Assembly (NCBI GenBank): GCA_022494885.1
Contig: JAGVSM010000920.1
Coordinates: 1 to 64,000 of the forward strand
Direction of reading: 5' to 3'
Source of the DNA: Micrasema longulum
Taxonomy: Eukaryota; Arthropoda; Insecta; Trichoptera; Brachycentridae
DNA length: 64,000 nucleotides
The position numbers were made by a program, and so were the translations under genes. A model generated the notes under the pieces. The model worked only from the letters and a program-made list of their open reading frames with translations, searched no databases and was not told the DNA's origin. Positions 1 to 10,602 of this stretch are shown here, in pieces. How positions within the stretch are numbered: the first letter of the stretch is position 1; each line of letters starts with the position of its first letter.

Positions 1-262
1 ACAAACAAACTATCACGTCGTTTCCCCGTAGGAGTAGGCATAGAGGATAGAACGATATCACGCTGTCTTTGCATACACCCTGTCTTCCTCGTTTTCTGCA
101 TCCATCATCAACCTTCGCATTGTAGATCCTTTTAGCCGTTCTTTCGCTGTTCATTCGCTCTACATGTCCAAACTAACGTAACACCCCTTTCTTGATTCTG
201 TCGATAATGCACGTCTCAGCCTTAAATAGTTCACGGATCTCGACATATGCGCACCTATTTTA
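1..262 (-). mobile_element. LINE-A copy 1, 3' end (continues at 1241-1690)
   Basis: The reverse complement of this segment matches the 3' ends of the plus-strand LINE-A copies near 4220-4580 and 19740-20090. It shares the closing stretch that encodes an 'AYPYG'-like peptide (seen on the plus strand as CCCCGTAGG...GCATAGAGG). It is the C-terminal and 3' terminal part of a non-LTR retrotransposon reverse transcriptase, with frame damage. About 50 bases present in other copies are missing where the L9 insertion begins. The terminal tail lies beyond the window edge. Confidence 0.8.
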
Positions 263-1240
263 TATCGTTTTATTTTATTTTATTTAACTTTTTGTTCATA
301 ATGTTATTGTACATTAGCGAGCTTATTGCCAAATGGCAATTCCTTCCAACAAATCAATAAAATAATAGTTTTATTTTTATAATTCAAGGTACAAAACATA
401 TTCAATAGAAATAAAAATTAAAAATTTACAATAACATTTAATATACAATTTACAGTAACTTAATGTTCTTAAAATTAATATTTAAAAAATCTTTGATTAT
501 TGAGTACTTGAAAATAACATTTTTATATGTATAAATTGTTTGTATTTATTTGATATGTGATATATATATTCTTTACTAACTTTGTATACTATGTGGAAAT
601 CTGTTATTGGTTCTGAGTTTATACACTATATCTGTTTGTTTACTAAAAATATGTATGTAGAACTGTTGATTTCCCTAATAAAATAAAAATAAAAAATAAA
701 ATAAAATAAAAAAAGCTAAAGATATTTAAAAATCGAAATTAACGTATTTGTTTATAAATTACCTTAAATCAAAACTATTACTCAATGGAAAAAAGGAAAA
801 AAGAGGAAAGAGGAAAAGAGTAGAGATTAAGGAAGAGAAAGGAGATGTTTCTTCAGACGTGAATTAAACTGAGATACTGTAGTAACATCTTTGATGGTGG
901 ATGGGAGATGATTACACAGTCGAGCCGCATGGACACTATATGAGTTAGAAAAGAAGGAAGAATTGTGGATGGGTATTAAGAGAGTGCTTTGAGAATTAGA
1001 GGTAAACCATGAACTAACTAGTGTTGAAATTTTTCACGCAGGTATAAAGGAGCGTTAAGACTATGAAGTTCATTGAACAGAAGTGAGAGGGAGTGATGGT
1101 CTCCTTGCTGTCTAATTTTGAGCCATTTCAGTTGCCTACGATAATCAGAAATGTGGTCGTATTTTCTAAGACCAAAAATGTACCATATGCATGTATTCTG
1201 AAGTCGTTCAAGTTTATCGAGTTGCTCACGTGGATCGATT
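263..1240 (-). mobile_element. LINE L9 inserted into LINE-A: RT C-terminus plus 3' UTR
   Basis: Read on the minus strand from 1240, the sequence encodes REQLDKLERLQNTCIWYIFG followed by a recognisable C-terminal reverse-transcriptase tail: LRKYDHISDYRRQLKWLKI, then LLFNELHSLNAPLYLREKF, later broken by stops and shifts. This pattern is typical of Jockey/CR1-like LINE ORF2 C-termini. The 3' UTR follows and ends in a (TAAAA)n-type tail at about 265-292. The same 3' UTR occurs on the plus strand at 42470-42775, which confirms it as a dispersed family. It interrupts LINE-A codons (NAVE then foreign sequence). The exact clade is not assignable by eye. Confidence 0.75.
375..718 (+). mobile_element. 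LINE-like L10 3' end nested in the L9 3' UTR
   Basis: This block is absent from the L9 3' UTR copy at 42600-42690. It ends on the plus strand in an A-rich tail of repeated AAAAT units at about 683-715. Its 3' portion (about 570-690) recurs at 52385-52490, with the shared GGTTCTGAGTTTATRCACTA core. I read it as the 3' end of a third retroelement inserted in the opposite direction. No protein is visible in it. The left boundary is approximate. Confidence 0.55.
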
Positions 1241-1690
1241 TCGACAGCATTTTACCTACTTTCATAATTATTTTTCCAATTCCATGCTTCGCTCCTATAC
1301 ATAAAAGTTGGCACTAGAACTCCGTTGTGAACTACTAGTTTTGCCTCCTGCGATAAACATTTGTTTGCCAAAGTAGATTTCAGTGCACCGTTCACCCTGT
1401 TCCCGGAACTCACCCTCCTTTCAATATCTTTCTCGTTCTTTCCATCCCTAGTAAACATACTTCTCAGATACACAAATTCTTCTACCTGATTTAGAATGTC
1501 TCCGTTCACAATGATCTCACATTTAATTATATTTTCATCCCTTTCAAAAACCATCACTTTCGATTTATCGCCATTCATAAGAAAATTGATTTTCTTGCAT
1601 ACATTGTAGACTTTTGTTACCAAGAATTGCATGTCTTGTTTGCTGATAGCAAGAAGCTTGGCATCATCCACGCAAGAGGCATGGCATAAT
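1241..1690 (-). pseudogene. LINE-A copy 1, reverse transcriptase fragment
   Basis: An open frame of about 139 codons encodes part of a non-LTR retrotransposon reverse transcriptase. Visible blocks are MDDAKLLAISKQDMQFLV, the KSKVMVF motif after the catalytic YADD region, EEFVYLRSMFTRDG (the conserved 'YLGS' block), IERRVSSGNRVNGALKS and VVHNGVLVPTFMYRSEAWNW. The order RT palm, thumb, then 'YGSEAW' is usual for this LINE type. The frame is cut at about 1240 by the L9 insertion and resumes at 1-262. The 5' part of the element, including endonuclease and the YADD motif, is not present, so this is a dead 5'-truncated copy. Confidence 0.85.
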
Positions 1691-1699
1691 AATGAATCT

Positions 1700-1996
1700 A
1701 AACAAAAAATGTTAATTTTCAGTAGTTCACAGAAATAGCATTTGACATAATAATTTTAGAATAACACAATAATAAAAAAAATCCCATTATATCCGTTATT
1801 CGTTGTAAACAGAGTATAGCGGCAGGTCCAAAGGCTTGAACAAACGGGGCACGTTAGAAATATCAAAAATCGTGTCAGAATATAAACCCCGCCAGGCATA
1901 CAATCAAACTACGTAAGAGTACACTGTGCCATAAAAAGTGGTCACAACCCATCATATTATTTTATTTTAAAAAATCATGGTATTTTATAATGTTAT
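1700..1996. other. No recognisable feature
   Basis: AT-rich sequence. I see no coding, RNA or repeat signature shared with the rest of the window. Confidence 0.4.
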
Positions 1997-2440
1997 GAGT
2001 TTGTCCAAATTTTAATGGACAAAAAACTGGATTTCACCCCCTAAGGGGTCATAGAGATAGACAGTTTATAAATAATCAGTAAAGCAAATTAAATACTGTA
2101 TTTACTAACAATAATTTGAGTTTGTCCAAACTTTTGTAGACAAGAACTGATAACTTACTGGGGAGCTGATAACATTAACATATTACAACAGAAAAGAAGA
2201 ACATTTCAGAAAAGGTAATATAGATGTTTAGGCATCTACAGGGCTTATGACGTGTCATTGGCTGGTTTAAAGTGGCTTTGTTTAAAGCATCGGCTGGTTT
2301 AAAGTGGTTTAAACTGGCTGGTTGAAAGTATGTAAAGTGGCCACTTTAAACCAGCCAATGACACGTCATAAGCCCTGTAGATGCCTAGACTTCTATAATT
2401 CTATATCGTTTTCTTAAATGTTTTTCTTCTCTGTTTTAAT
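1997..2440. repeat. Family M fold-back element with perfect 45-bp arms
   Basis: Two starts of family M (GAGTTTGTCCAAA...GTAGAC) occur at 1997 and 2118. The second continues through ATTACAACAG into an arm at 2231-2275 that is perfectly complementary to 2341-2385. Outside this core the arms continue with about 80% similarity, to roughly 2182 on the left and 2437 on the right. The 65-bp spacer is itself a low-complexity duplication of the arm tip (GGCTGGTTTAAAGTGG). RNA or single-stranded DNA from here would form a long hairpin. The same arm sequence is found in many places in this window. Confidence 0.85.
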
Positions 2441-2483
2441 ATATATACTATATTTACTATTTAAATATGTTATAATTATACTG

Positions 2484-2610
2484 TGTAGGTTTTCACTGTC
2501 ACTGTTGTGAATATTTATATTTTTTGGGTGATCCCGGGTAAGTTGGATTTATTTCGATGATTTGGCTACCATTGCAGGAGTCAGCAAACTTAAGAATAAC
2601 TGTGCGTTTT
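2484..2610 (+). repeat. Dispersed repeat segment adjoining family M
   Basis: A segment containing GATTTGGCTACCATTGCAGG recurs at 17377-17495, also next to family M sequence. It is therefore probably an internal part of a longer form of that element. One frame reads FDDLATIAGVSKL / FDDLATIAGANLR in the two copies, but this is too short to call coding. Confidence 0.5.
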
Positions 2611-2630
2611 GTAGAAAAAAAAGTTAACAC

Positions 2631-2940
2631 TGTGTAACATTCACCATTTCCCCTATGTTTGAATAGGCATATTTCTTAAATTCTTCCATCTGTTGATTTT
2701 AAAGAAGTTAAAGAGCTGAAACTTTTATTGTTGTGAAGAAATTCATCTGATCGAATTATTTCGCATACTAAACAATGCCCGAAATCAATTTTTCAATACT
2801 TTTTTCTTGGACCAGTTGGTTTTATGACAATGTTTTGAGTTACAAACCCTCAAACGACAGGTCGTTAGCCCTGTAAATGCCTAACCTTCCATATTTCGTT
2901 CTCTTAAATGTTTTTCACCCCTATTGTGATTTGTTAATAC
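2631..2940. repeat. Family M copy (plus-oriented arm, then minus-oriented arm)
   Basis: 2631-2845 carries the family M inner portion in plus orientation (TGTAACATTCACCATT, GTTAAAGAGCTGAAAC, GGACCAGTTGGTTTTAT). 2855-2940 then carries the outer arm in minus orientation (AGCCCTGTAAATGCC, CTCTTAAATGTTTTTC). The two orientations within one unit support a long inverted-repeat element. Confidence 0.7.
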
Positions 2941-3190
2941 TGTTTTAATAATTTAATTCTTCGATAACGATAAGGTCAGCGAACTATTGGTTCTTACCAT
3001 AAATGGACTGATTGAAACAGTTTGATTTTATTAACTTTGTGTTTGAACATTTCAACATAAAATTTTCATAACTGGTTTTTAAAATATTTTAAATTATTTA
3101 ATCAAATATTTTTTTCCCATGACCATCTAATTTGATATATTTTATTAATGTTAAATTAAGCGTTAATTATTATATGGTACCTTAACTATG

Positions 3191-3449
3191 ACGGCCTTGT
3201 GGCGTAGTGTTCAGTGCGTTTGTCTACCACACAAGAGGTCTCGGGTTAAATTCAAGACATGGTTGACACGAAATATTTATTTTAGAAAGTGATTTTGCAA
3301 TGAAATATTTTATTGTCCCCTAAACTGGCACCTGCAGCGTAAAACTAATCATCTCACCTTCATGTAACAAAATGGTCAAGATACGCTGTGATTGGTGTGC
3401 CAATGCAGTGTTGTATGCACCATTGGTGGAAAAGGGGAATGATGATGAT
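3191..3449 (+). mobile_element. SINE A (tRNA-derived), nearly full length
   Basis: A tRNA-like head begins at CGGCC, with an A-box-like GGCGTAGTGTTCAG and a B-box-like GGTCTCGGGTTAAATTC. It continues through the common body (AAATATTTATTTTA, CCTGCAGCGTAAAACTAATC, CTTCATGTAACAAAATGG, GATACGCTGTGATTGGTG) and ends in GATGATGATG. The same head, body and tail occur in about ten other places. It has no coding capacity; such elements are copied by LINE machinery after RNA polymerase III transcription. Confidence 0.9.
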
Positions 3450-3919
3450 CTATTACCTTTGGACACATTTTTGATTCCCTATTTGGAAACCACTGGTTAC
3501 TTATAATAATAACTTGAATGACTTTTGTCATTTTCTCACGAACTAAAAATGTGAGTAGGATATGTTAAAAAAATTATCAATATGTATACAACAATTAAAA
3601 ACTATTTTTTTGAGGAACTTTCAAGCATTACGAGTTTTGCGCCAGGGTGTACGATATGATACAAAGTGCTTTCTTGTTGCTCATGCTAATGGCTAATCTC
3701 TTCACTTTTATCTCGTTTTGTGTTGAAAACCAGCTCTTAAATTACATACATATATTACACCGAATATGTTTTTATATAAAGGTTTTTTATTTCTACATTA
3801 ACAAGTTTACATATATGGATCTTCAGATCCGTGCCTGATATTTTTAACTGATAGCGCCTGTTTGAAAAATTATCGCCAGATTTATGAACTTAGCGGAGAA
3901 AAATGAGAAATTAACTCAT

Positions 3920-4590
3920 TGTAATGATTTGAATTTTCCGATCAGTGTGAACAGAGATATTCTGGATCAGGTAGAAGAATTTGTGTATCTAGGAAGTATG
4001 TTTACTAGGGATGGAAAGACCGAGAAAGATATTGAAAGAAGAGTGCCGGGAACAGAGTACACGGTGCACTGAAATCTACTTTGACAAACAAATGGAGTTC
4101 TAGTGCCAACTCTAATGTATGGGAGCGAAGTATAGAATTGGAAAAATGATGATAAAAGGTAGGTTAAATGCTGTTAAAATGTGATCCCTCAGGCAAATGT
4201 GTGGTAAAACGATGTATGAAAGGCGCAAGATGTCGAAATCCGTGAACTGTGTAAGGCTGAGTCTTGCATTATCGATAGACTCGAGAAAGGGGTGCTGCGT
4301 TGGTTTGGAAATGTAGAGCAAATGGACAGGGAAAGAACAGCTAAAAGGATCTACGATGTGGATGTTGATGGATGCAGAAAACGAAGAAGACCGAGAAAGA
4401 CATGGCACGATCAAGACCATCAAATACTCGAAGATGGACATGTCAAGAGTAGGAATAATCGGCGTGCGTGCATGAGAAGATGTATGAATGTAGAGGAAGC
4501 GAGGTCTGTATGCAAAGATAGTGTGATATGGCATTCTATCCTATCTGCCTACCTCTACAGGGAAACGGCGTGATGGTTTGTTGTTATTGA
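3920..4590 (+). mobile_element. LINE-A copy 2, RT C-terminus to 3' end
   Basis: The frame opens with DILDQVEEFVYLGSMFTRDG, then IERRVPG. A short internal deletion removes the 'LSQEAKLVVHN' block seen in copy 1. The end encodes MLRWFGNVEQMDRERTAKRI, RRPRKTWHDQ and NRRACMRRCMNVEEARSVC, which is the typical C-terminal tail of this LINE group. Stops and shifts between blocks make it a pseudogene. The element ends with CCTACCTCTACAGGGAAACG and a short TTG/TTA repeat at about 4575-4590, where the 19.6 kb copy has (TAG)n. Confidence 0.85.
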
Positions 4591-4599
4591 ATTTTCCTT

Positions 4600-5454
4600 T
4601 ATATAAATTTAGGTATTCAATCCATTTTTATTTTCGTTACTTTTTTCTCTACTAACCTAACCGCATGGTTTTTTTTCGGTTTGAAAAAAATACTAGATGT
4701 GTTGAGGGAGAAGTAGAATGATCTGATAAAAATGATAAAAAAAATGCAAAGTAAAATAAATCGCGTCATTTACACGCATCAAAAACCCAAAGCAAACTTG
4801 GCCACATTTGACACATCACACATTCTTACGATATACCTAGCTTTCTTGAGAATAGAGAAAAATACATATTCACTATTATTCTTCAAGCCAGATATCGCTC
4901 TGTATACTGTAAGTGGTTAAATAAGGTACCAATATACCATTATTATTCGTCATCATTATTGGTTTCTTATTTAAATAAATATTATTAAAGTGATCATCAC
5001 TCCATGACGGCTCCCTAGCTGTATCATGTTGTAGTGTCCACCAACAGTTCCCCTGCCTTTCTTATGGTAGGGTGGCTCACTTACATTGATGCAATCCAAC
5101 ATATTTTCGGAACAGTATATTATACACGGGACTAAAAATAATAATTCAAACCAACTAAAAACAGGTAAAAAGTGGTTTATTTTGTTTTTTGGAAAGGTAA
5201 ATCGGTCAATACATTTGTCAAATATAATATTTTGTTTAAAAAATAAATATTTTTTCAAAAAGTGGACCCAAAGACAATGCACAAAATGTTTAAATAATTA
5301 GTAGAATATACAATGATTTGTATATATTAAGATAATTGTACAAAAAAAAAAATAACACCTACTTATACCTTAACTTATAAAAATATATATATATACATAA
5401 ATTATTTCAAAAACAAAACATTGTTATAGAATCCTGACGATTTCCGATAAATCT
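4600..5454. other. AT-rich DNA, nothing recognised
   Basis: Only chance-length open frames are present (up to about 100 codons, on both strands, unlike any family I know). A poly-A run lies at 5342-5352 and a short (AT)n run near 5383-5396. Confidence 0.4.
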
Positions 5455-5640
5455 CTAGGTATAGATAGACTCAGCATCCCTAATATCTTTTGGCAACTCA
5501 TTAAACATCTTAAGTCTTTTTATTGTTTTGAGTTGCCAGGATTCTTGTTTAGGGAGTCTGCAACCTTCACCTCCCCTCGTAGGATAGGAATGAATTTTGT
5601 TATTACGCTTAACATCACAAAACATGTATTTAAGCAACTA
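5455..5640 (-). pseudogene. Jockey/CR1-like LINE RT C-terminal fragment
   Basis: A minus-strand frame of about 60 codons encodes HSYPTRGGEGCRLPK...LKTIKRLKMFNELPKDIRDAE. The pattern 'Y.TR...L..P......G..+NELP..I+' is the characteristic C-terminal tail downstream of the RT domain in Jockey/CR1-type LINEs. No RT palm motif is present, so the copy is severely 5'-truncated or eroded. Confidence 0.65.
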
Positions 5641-6372
5641 TCAAGATACCCTATAAAGTTACATTCCGTAACTCATTATAAGGAAATTTTCCAATAAAAA
5701 TTAAAAGGAAAAACAAAAAAAAAACAGAATCGAAGGTGTTGTAAATGGTTTATTTATTGATTTTAAGCCATCCGCATACCGCCTACTAACAGAGTTAACA
5801 CGTTATTTTCATTTATCGAATGGTCAAGATAATATTAACGCTGCATGTGCTGTTGTTTGAGAGTTTTAAGGTAAGCAAAACGTAGAGAAAAATAAGATTG
5901 ATACAAAATGAACTAGGTACTCCAAATTAAAAGATGCATTGCAAGATTCTCGCAAAGTATTTTCTCAAAATTTTTCATTGGTCACTAGATACATAGTTCA
6001 TATTGGCAGGTTCGTTAAAATCGTTTCAAAGTGAAGGTTATATTCTTCTTCATTGGATAGTAATTTGAATGATAATTATCATTGTGCATCCACAGACACA
6101 ACCATTTACGGTTGAAAAACATGGAGGTCATACCTGTCAATGATTTTATTGATGGATTTATTACCAAGAACCCCTCCTAACCAAACTAACCTATGTACGT
6201 CGCTACAAAGCATTCGAAATTAATTAATACCTATGTAAGTTAAAGGGTGAGTCCTTATACTCGCGATACCTTTTTATGTCCGATGAAGCTTTTAACTTAA
6301 CTTCTCCAAAATCTTAAAAGTTTTCTAAAGTGGCAATAAAATGGAATTGATTTTTTCGAGAATGACTCACCG
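5641..6372. other. AT-rich DNA, nothing recognised
   Basis: No shared repeat or plausible coding segment is seen apart from short homopolymer runs. Confidence 0.4.
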
Positions 6373-6440
6373 ATCAGGGCTTCAAGGTTCCAGACCCCAC
6401 TATCCACAACTTGATTTCCATTTTCTAATTTCTATTTACA
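6373..6440 (+). mobile_element. SINE D fragment
   Basis: The segment CAAGGTTCCAGACCCCACTA...CCACAACTTGATTTCCATTTTCTAAT matches the B-box and downstream region of SINE D copies at 36755, 40383 and 46835 (minus). The head is missing. Confidence 0.6.
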
Positions 6441-7079
6441 ATTTATTTTTCCATTAACAATTCGTTAAAAATAGTAACCAAAATTAAAATATATCAGTAA
6501 ATTTAAAAACGCCAATATATTTTTTTAAATAAAAAACGGGCCAGTTGCACCAAAAAAGGTTAAATCAAAAAAAGCTCGAAGTAATATAATAAATATAAGT
6601 GTTTTGGGATATATTTAAATTATTTTTTATACGCAACTAATTATGTTCATTTTAATAAAACTACAACAATTTTCAAACAAAAATGTCTGCAACTAATGCA
6701 ATGATCTAAAAAAAGTATAACTTTTACTTTTTTATTATATAAAATAGTAATGTGTATAAAAACTCGCGTGTTTTGAATATTTTTACGTCAGTTGCCATAT
6801 GGGGATGTTGCAAAAAAGGATGTACAACATGATATGTTTTGTGATCATTTTAACTAGATGTTAGCTGAATAATGACTTGACTTCTAACATCCCCTTTTGT
6901 AAATAGTATTATTTATTTATTTCTTCATTTCACAGTTTTAAAATGTACACAGGTTCTTTGTTTCAGGTCCCGACTAGCTAGAAAATTTCTGTGTAAGAAG
7001 AGCCTTTTTTTTACATTAATTTTTTTTATTTCATTAAATGATGCCTAGAAAAATTCAAATAATAATAATAATATCAAAA
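6441..7079. other. AT-rich DNA, nothing recognised
   Basis: No coding, SINE or LINE signal is visible. Confidence 0.4.
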
Positions 7080-7360
7080 AAATCAAAATTGATATGAATT
7101 TGAAAACATACCGATAACAATAATAATTGGAGCATAAATAAAAATAGTAAATATTTCATTCATAATTTAAAAATAAAACATAAATGTAAATTTGAAAACT
7201 TACGGGTAATAATAAAAATTTAATCATAAATATAAATTAGAAAATAAACCAATATTAATTATAAAATTAAACATTCATGCAAACTAGAAAATATACCGAT
7301 ACTACTAATCATTGAAGCATAAATATAAATCAGAGAATATACCATTATCAATAAATAGTT
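7080..7360 (+). repeat. Degenerate tandem repeat, about 46-bp period
   Basis: Four to five diverged units follow the pattern CATAAATATAAATTAGAAAA + TATACCGATA + AATAATTGAA. Units start near 7095, 7181, 7226, 7272 and 7318. The last three are spaced at about 46 bp. It may be an old minisatellite. Confidence 0.6.
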
Positions 7361-8134
7361 TACAGGATATGAAAAGATTTCTCCTCCTTACCTACTTGCT
7401 ATACGGTTAAATGAAGTAAATAATAACAAAACAATGGGTATTATTCAAAAAATAATCTGAAGTTATGTACTACAGCAAGTTTTATATTTTTTACAGATTA
7501 CGTACATAGACTGTCCTCTTAATACTTCTGGTATGTTAAAAGTTGACGCTTTTAAACTCCTAGCCGCCTATCTGTCAGCCGATTCACCAACGAATAATTA
7601 TAAATGATTGAGACTGGGAACAATAAAACATTATTAATGGAATGGGTGCTTATTTCTTTCATTACAAATTCACAGATCTTAAAACAAAGAGAATCTTTTG
7701 AATATACTTACATAAGATTATAAATTATCTTCATCCGTCTAAATATGATACTGAAGAAATAACATTGATTAGTGGGTCCTAACAGGCCCCATTGATCAGA
7801 TCGTATTTATTCATACCTTTAAAAAAACTATATCTTAAGGTTTGTATAAAAAGTTAAAATATGCGTTTCAGACCTGAAAAGATCTAGATGAAGAATTGCA
7901 TACTGACTTAAGTGAATTGTTAATTATTTTGTTGATTACAAAAATACTTTGAAATTATTTTGCTAAAAAACATATTTTTATTTTATATATGGTGATTGAT
8001 CGCCCTTTTTGTACATAATCTACTTAGCCTTTCTTTTACATCGGGCAAGAGAAAAGAAAATTCAGGAAAATTATGAAAAAATCATCACAAACCCCGTATT
8101 AGTTTAGGAAACATACTTCTTCGTTTTTTTCTTG
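7361..8134. other. AT-rich DNA, nothing recognised
   Basis: No supported feature. Confidence 0.4.
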
Positions 8135-8212
8135 CAACTGGCGGAAATCAAAGCAATGACACCAATTTCACAGTTGGCCATCGAACTAACTGCGCTATGG
8201 GGCGACACCCGT
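8135..8212 (-). mobile_element. SINE C head, degenerate
   Basis: On the minus strand: GTCGCCCCATAGCGCAGTTA (A-box region), TGGCCAACTGTGAAATTGG, then TTTGATTTCCGCCAGTTG (B-box region) and an A-rich run. It aligns with the SINE C heads at 24045-24115 (minus) and 62253-62320 (plus). A decayed tRNA-like SINE head, not a functional tRNA. Confidence 0.6.
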
Positions 8213-8841
8213 CTAAAAAGTTTTTATCAATGAAAAATTAATATACGAGAAGATCATATTATTTATTTATACTCGAATTCTTAAAGCATGGATATTTTGG
8301 TAATAAGCAAAGAATATTAATTTTCATAATATTTAAACTATCAAAATTTCCTTAATTCATAAACTTAATATAAATTCGACTTCTGACGTAATGGCTAAGG
8401 TGTTTGCTTCATGCTCTGGTTTTTCGGTTTTGTTTTCCAGCAAATTCATAAAAAAAGTAATATTTTGAATGTTCAGTACTGTTTTCGTCATGAAGATCGG
8501 TTCTCTAGAGCTATTGTTGCAAAAATCATAACGTTTTCTTAAACCAAACACGTTTACTTCCCACATTACTTACATAGATCAATCAAGAAAATTAATTTTA
8601 AATTTAAATATGTCACTTCAAAGAGTCTCTCAATTAAGCGGGTCAGGCTTTTTACACCTATTTACTAATAAAATAAAAAATACAATTCAAAAATCATAAT
8701 TAAAATTTGTAGTTCTGCCGCTTGCTATTTATTTAAAAGGGTTTTGGATTAAAGTGATAATTTGAATTATATTTTAAGGAATGATTTTGCTTAACCTTTA
8801 AAATATCAGTTAGTTCACACGTGCAATTTTATTTTATTTTA
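8213..8841. other. AT-rich DNA; (TTTTA)n run at its right end
   Basis: No gene is recognised. A TTTTA repeat runs at about 8827-8848, immediately before the left target-site duplication of the R1-like LINE. Confidence 0.4.
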
Positions 8842-8853
8842 TTTTATTCATAG

Positions 8854-10458
8854 TTTTTTTTTTTTTTTTTTTTCCCTCTTGTTCCCGTTATTCATTGCTT
8901 TGCTTATGCATACAAAGCTTTTTTCCTGGTGTGTATATTTTGCACAATAGTTATTTTTCACGGGCCTGAATCGATTCCCTCATTCATTTTTTTCATTTTT
9001 GTAACTATGGCCTTTAGAAAGTTAATGTATTTTTCGGAAGTAGCTTCATTTTTTATAACTTCCTCTGGGTTTTCAAAAATTTGTCTGAATTGTGCGCACA
9101 TTTGTTTGCAGTTTAACCTCTCGGCATCAAACATAGGACAATCTAGTAATATATGTAGGACGTCCTGAGAGCTGAGTCCATCGCAAGGGCAGCAATCGTT
9201 ATCTCTTTTTTTAAATCTATGAAGATACTTTCGAAAAGCACCATGACCTGAAAGCATTTGAGTCAGCTCGTAAGTCCGCCCAAAAGTATCCAATATCTCG
9301 GCATCTTTTATATTTTTGAAAAACAATTTCGTTATTTTGCCTGTATCACTTGATAAATATCTTTTGTTCCAAGTATCGTATGATGTTTCTTGCACTATTT
9401 TTTTAATATATGATATTGGAATGTGGTCATAGGTAGGGAGAGTTCTCATTTTGGAAGCTTTTTTCGCTAATTCATCCGCTCGCTCATTTTCCATGTTGCC
9501 GTCGTGTGCTTTAATCCATGTCATTGCAATTTCGTTTTTTACATGTTCGGTATTTTTTTCAGCAAGCTCTTTAATTTCGTAAATGATTGGATCTGTGGAC
9601 TTTGGATCATTCAATCCTTGTAAACTTGACATGCTGTCACTATGTAGCATAATTGTCGAATTTTTGGCATTTTTTAGTGTCCACTTCAAAGCTTCTCTTA
9701 TAGCTACTAGTTCACTTTGGAAGACAGTACACTCATTTGCCAACTTTATTTGTCTTTTAGCAGTTTCAACTTTATTTTTAAAAATGACAAATGCTGCTCC
9801 GACTCGTCATTCCATTTTACTGCCATCGGTAAAAATGTTTATTTCATATAAATTGCTCGTGATTTCAACATCAATAATTATATTTATTTTAATAGGAGTG
9901 GCTGGGTGTCGTAGATCTTTATAATCTATGCATCGCTGAATATTTCTATCCTCGGGAATGTCATCTACATATCCGTATCGTTTTGCATGATATATTTTAG
10001 ATCTTTCAGTTATCGCAATATCTAAGGGCTTAGTACCAGCGATTACTAGCGATGCCTCGGTAGAAATAGTTCGGTATCCTTTTATAATTTGGATGGCTAT
10101 CATTCTTTGTACACTGCTCAGCTTTTTAATGTTCTTTTTTTTCGTGACTGAATCACCCCATACACTTGCGCCGTAAGTAGCAATTGGCGTTATTATATAT
10201 TTGTATAATATCTGTAAAATCTCACTCTTTAGTCCCCAAGTAGCCCTGGCGGCTCGTGATAGTTGTTTATAAATATTGTTAAGCTTATTACAAATGTGAT
10301 CCAGATGTGCATTCCAGGCTAAATGGTCATCGAGAATCACACCTAAGACCTTAAAATTGGTGACATTTGCAATAGCAATATTGTTCATATAAAGAATTGG
10401 TGTCTGAAAGTTTTTTCTTCGCGTGATGATCATACAATTAGTTTTTTCTGTTTTTCTG
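8854..10458 (-). mobile_element. R1-like LINE, 5'-truncated, with poly(A) and target-site duplications
   Basis: This is a minus-strand non-LTR retrotransposon. Its 3' end is a 20-base poly(A) (poly-T at 8854-8873). It is 5'-truncated at about 10458. The 12-bp sequence TTTTATTCATAG lies directly on both sides, at 8842-8853 and 10459-10470. This is the duplication expected from target-primed reverse transcription. The right flank is the 3' half of a SINE A, so the LINE appears to have landed in an older SINE. The exact duplications and the single stop in the coding part make it one of the youngest elements in the window. Clade placement (R1 versus another RNase H-bearing clade) is inference. 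Confidence 0.9.
8958..10458 (-). pseudogene. R1-like LINE ORF2 C-terminal half: RT thumb, RNase H, CCHC
   Basis: One reading frame runs from the truncation to the stop at about 8958, broken by a single TGA at 9804-9806. Upstream part: KTNCMIITRRK, FKVLGVILDDHLAWNAHLDHI, then the downstream RT tail (LYKYIITPIATYGASVWGDS). The RNase H domain follows and keeps all four acidic residues: D in IFTDGSK, E in QSELVAIREAL, D in LHSDSMSSL and D in NERADELAKK. A zinc-knuckle-like C-x2-C-x9-H-x4-C follows (CCPC...LHILLDC). The RT palm with its YADD motif and the endonuclease are lost by 5' truncation. The protein is therefore non-functional even without the stop. Confidence 0.9.
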
Positions 10459-10465
10459 TTTTATT

Positions 10466-10585
10466 CATAGTTTCCGGACTGGCCGTGAAGCGCTAAACTG
10501 ATCTAAGAATGTAATAAACATTATTAAGGTTTACTGTGGTTGGTGTACCATTGCAGAGTCATACGTACCGTTTTTAAAACCACGA
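10466..10585 (+). mobile_element. SINE A, 3' half (split from its 5' side by the R1-like LINE)
   Basis: CCGGACTGGCCGTGAAGCG...AAACTGATC...TTACTGTGGTTGGTGTACCA matches the SINE A body. The SINE head would be expected left of 8842 but is not recognisable there. Confidence 0.7.
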
Positions 10586-10602
10586 TGTTTTTATTAATCG
10601 TT

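Noticed and set aside
3191..3265. tRNA gene calls at the heads of the SINEs (also 16278, 27730-27804, 38415, 62253)
   Set aside because: A and B boxes are present, but acceptor stems do not pair and the same non-tRNA bodies follow each head. They are SINEs, not tRNA genes.
4112..4534. 140-codon minus-strand frame
   Set aside because: It is the antisense shadow of the LINE-A C-terminus on the plus strand.
7080..7360. CRISPR-like array
   Set aside because: The units are diverged along their whole length with no constant repeat and unique spacers. This is a decayed tandem repeat in eukaryotic DNA.
9583..9924. 113-codon plus-strand frame
   Set aside because: Antisense shadow of the R1-like RNase H region.
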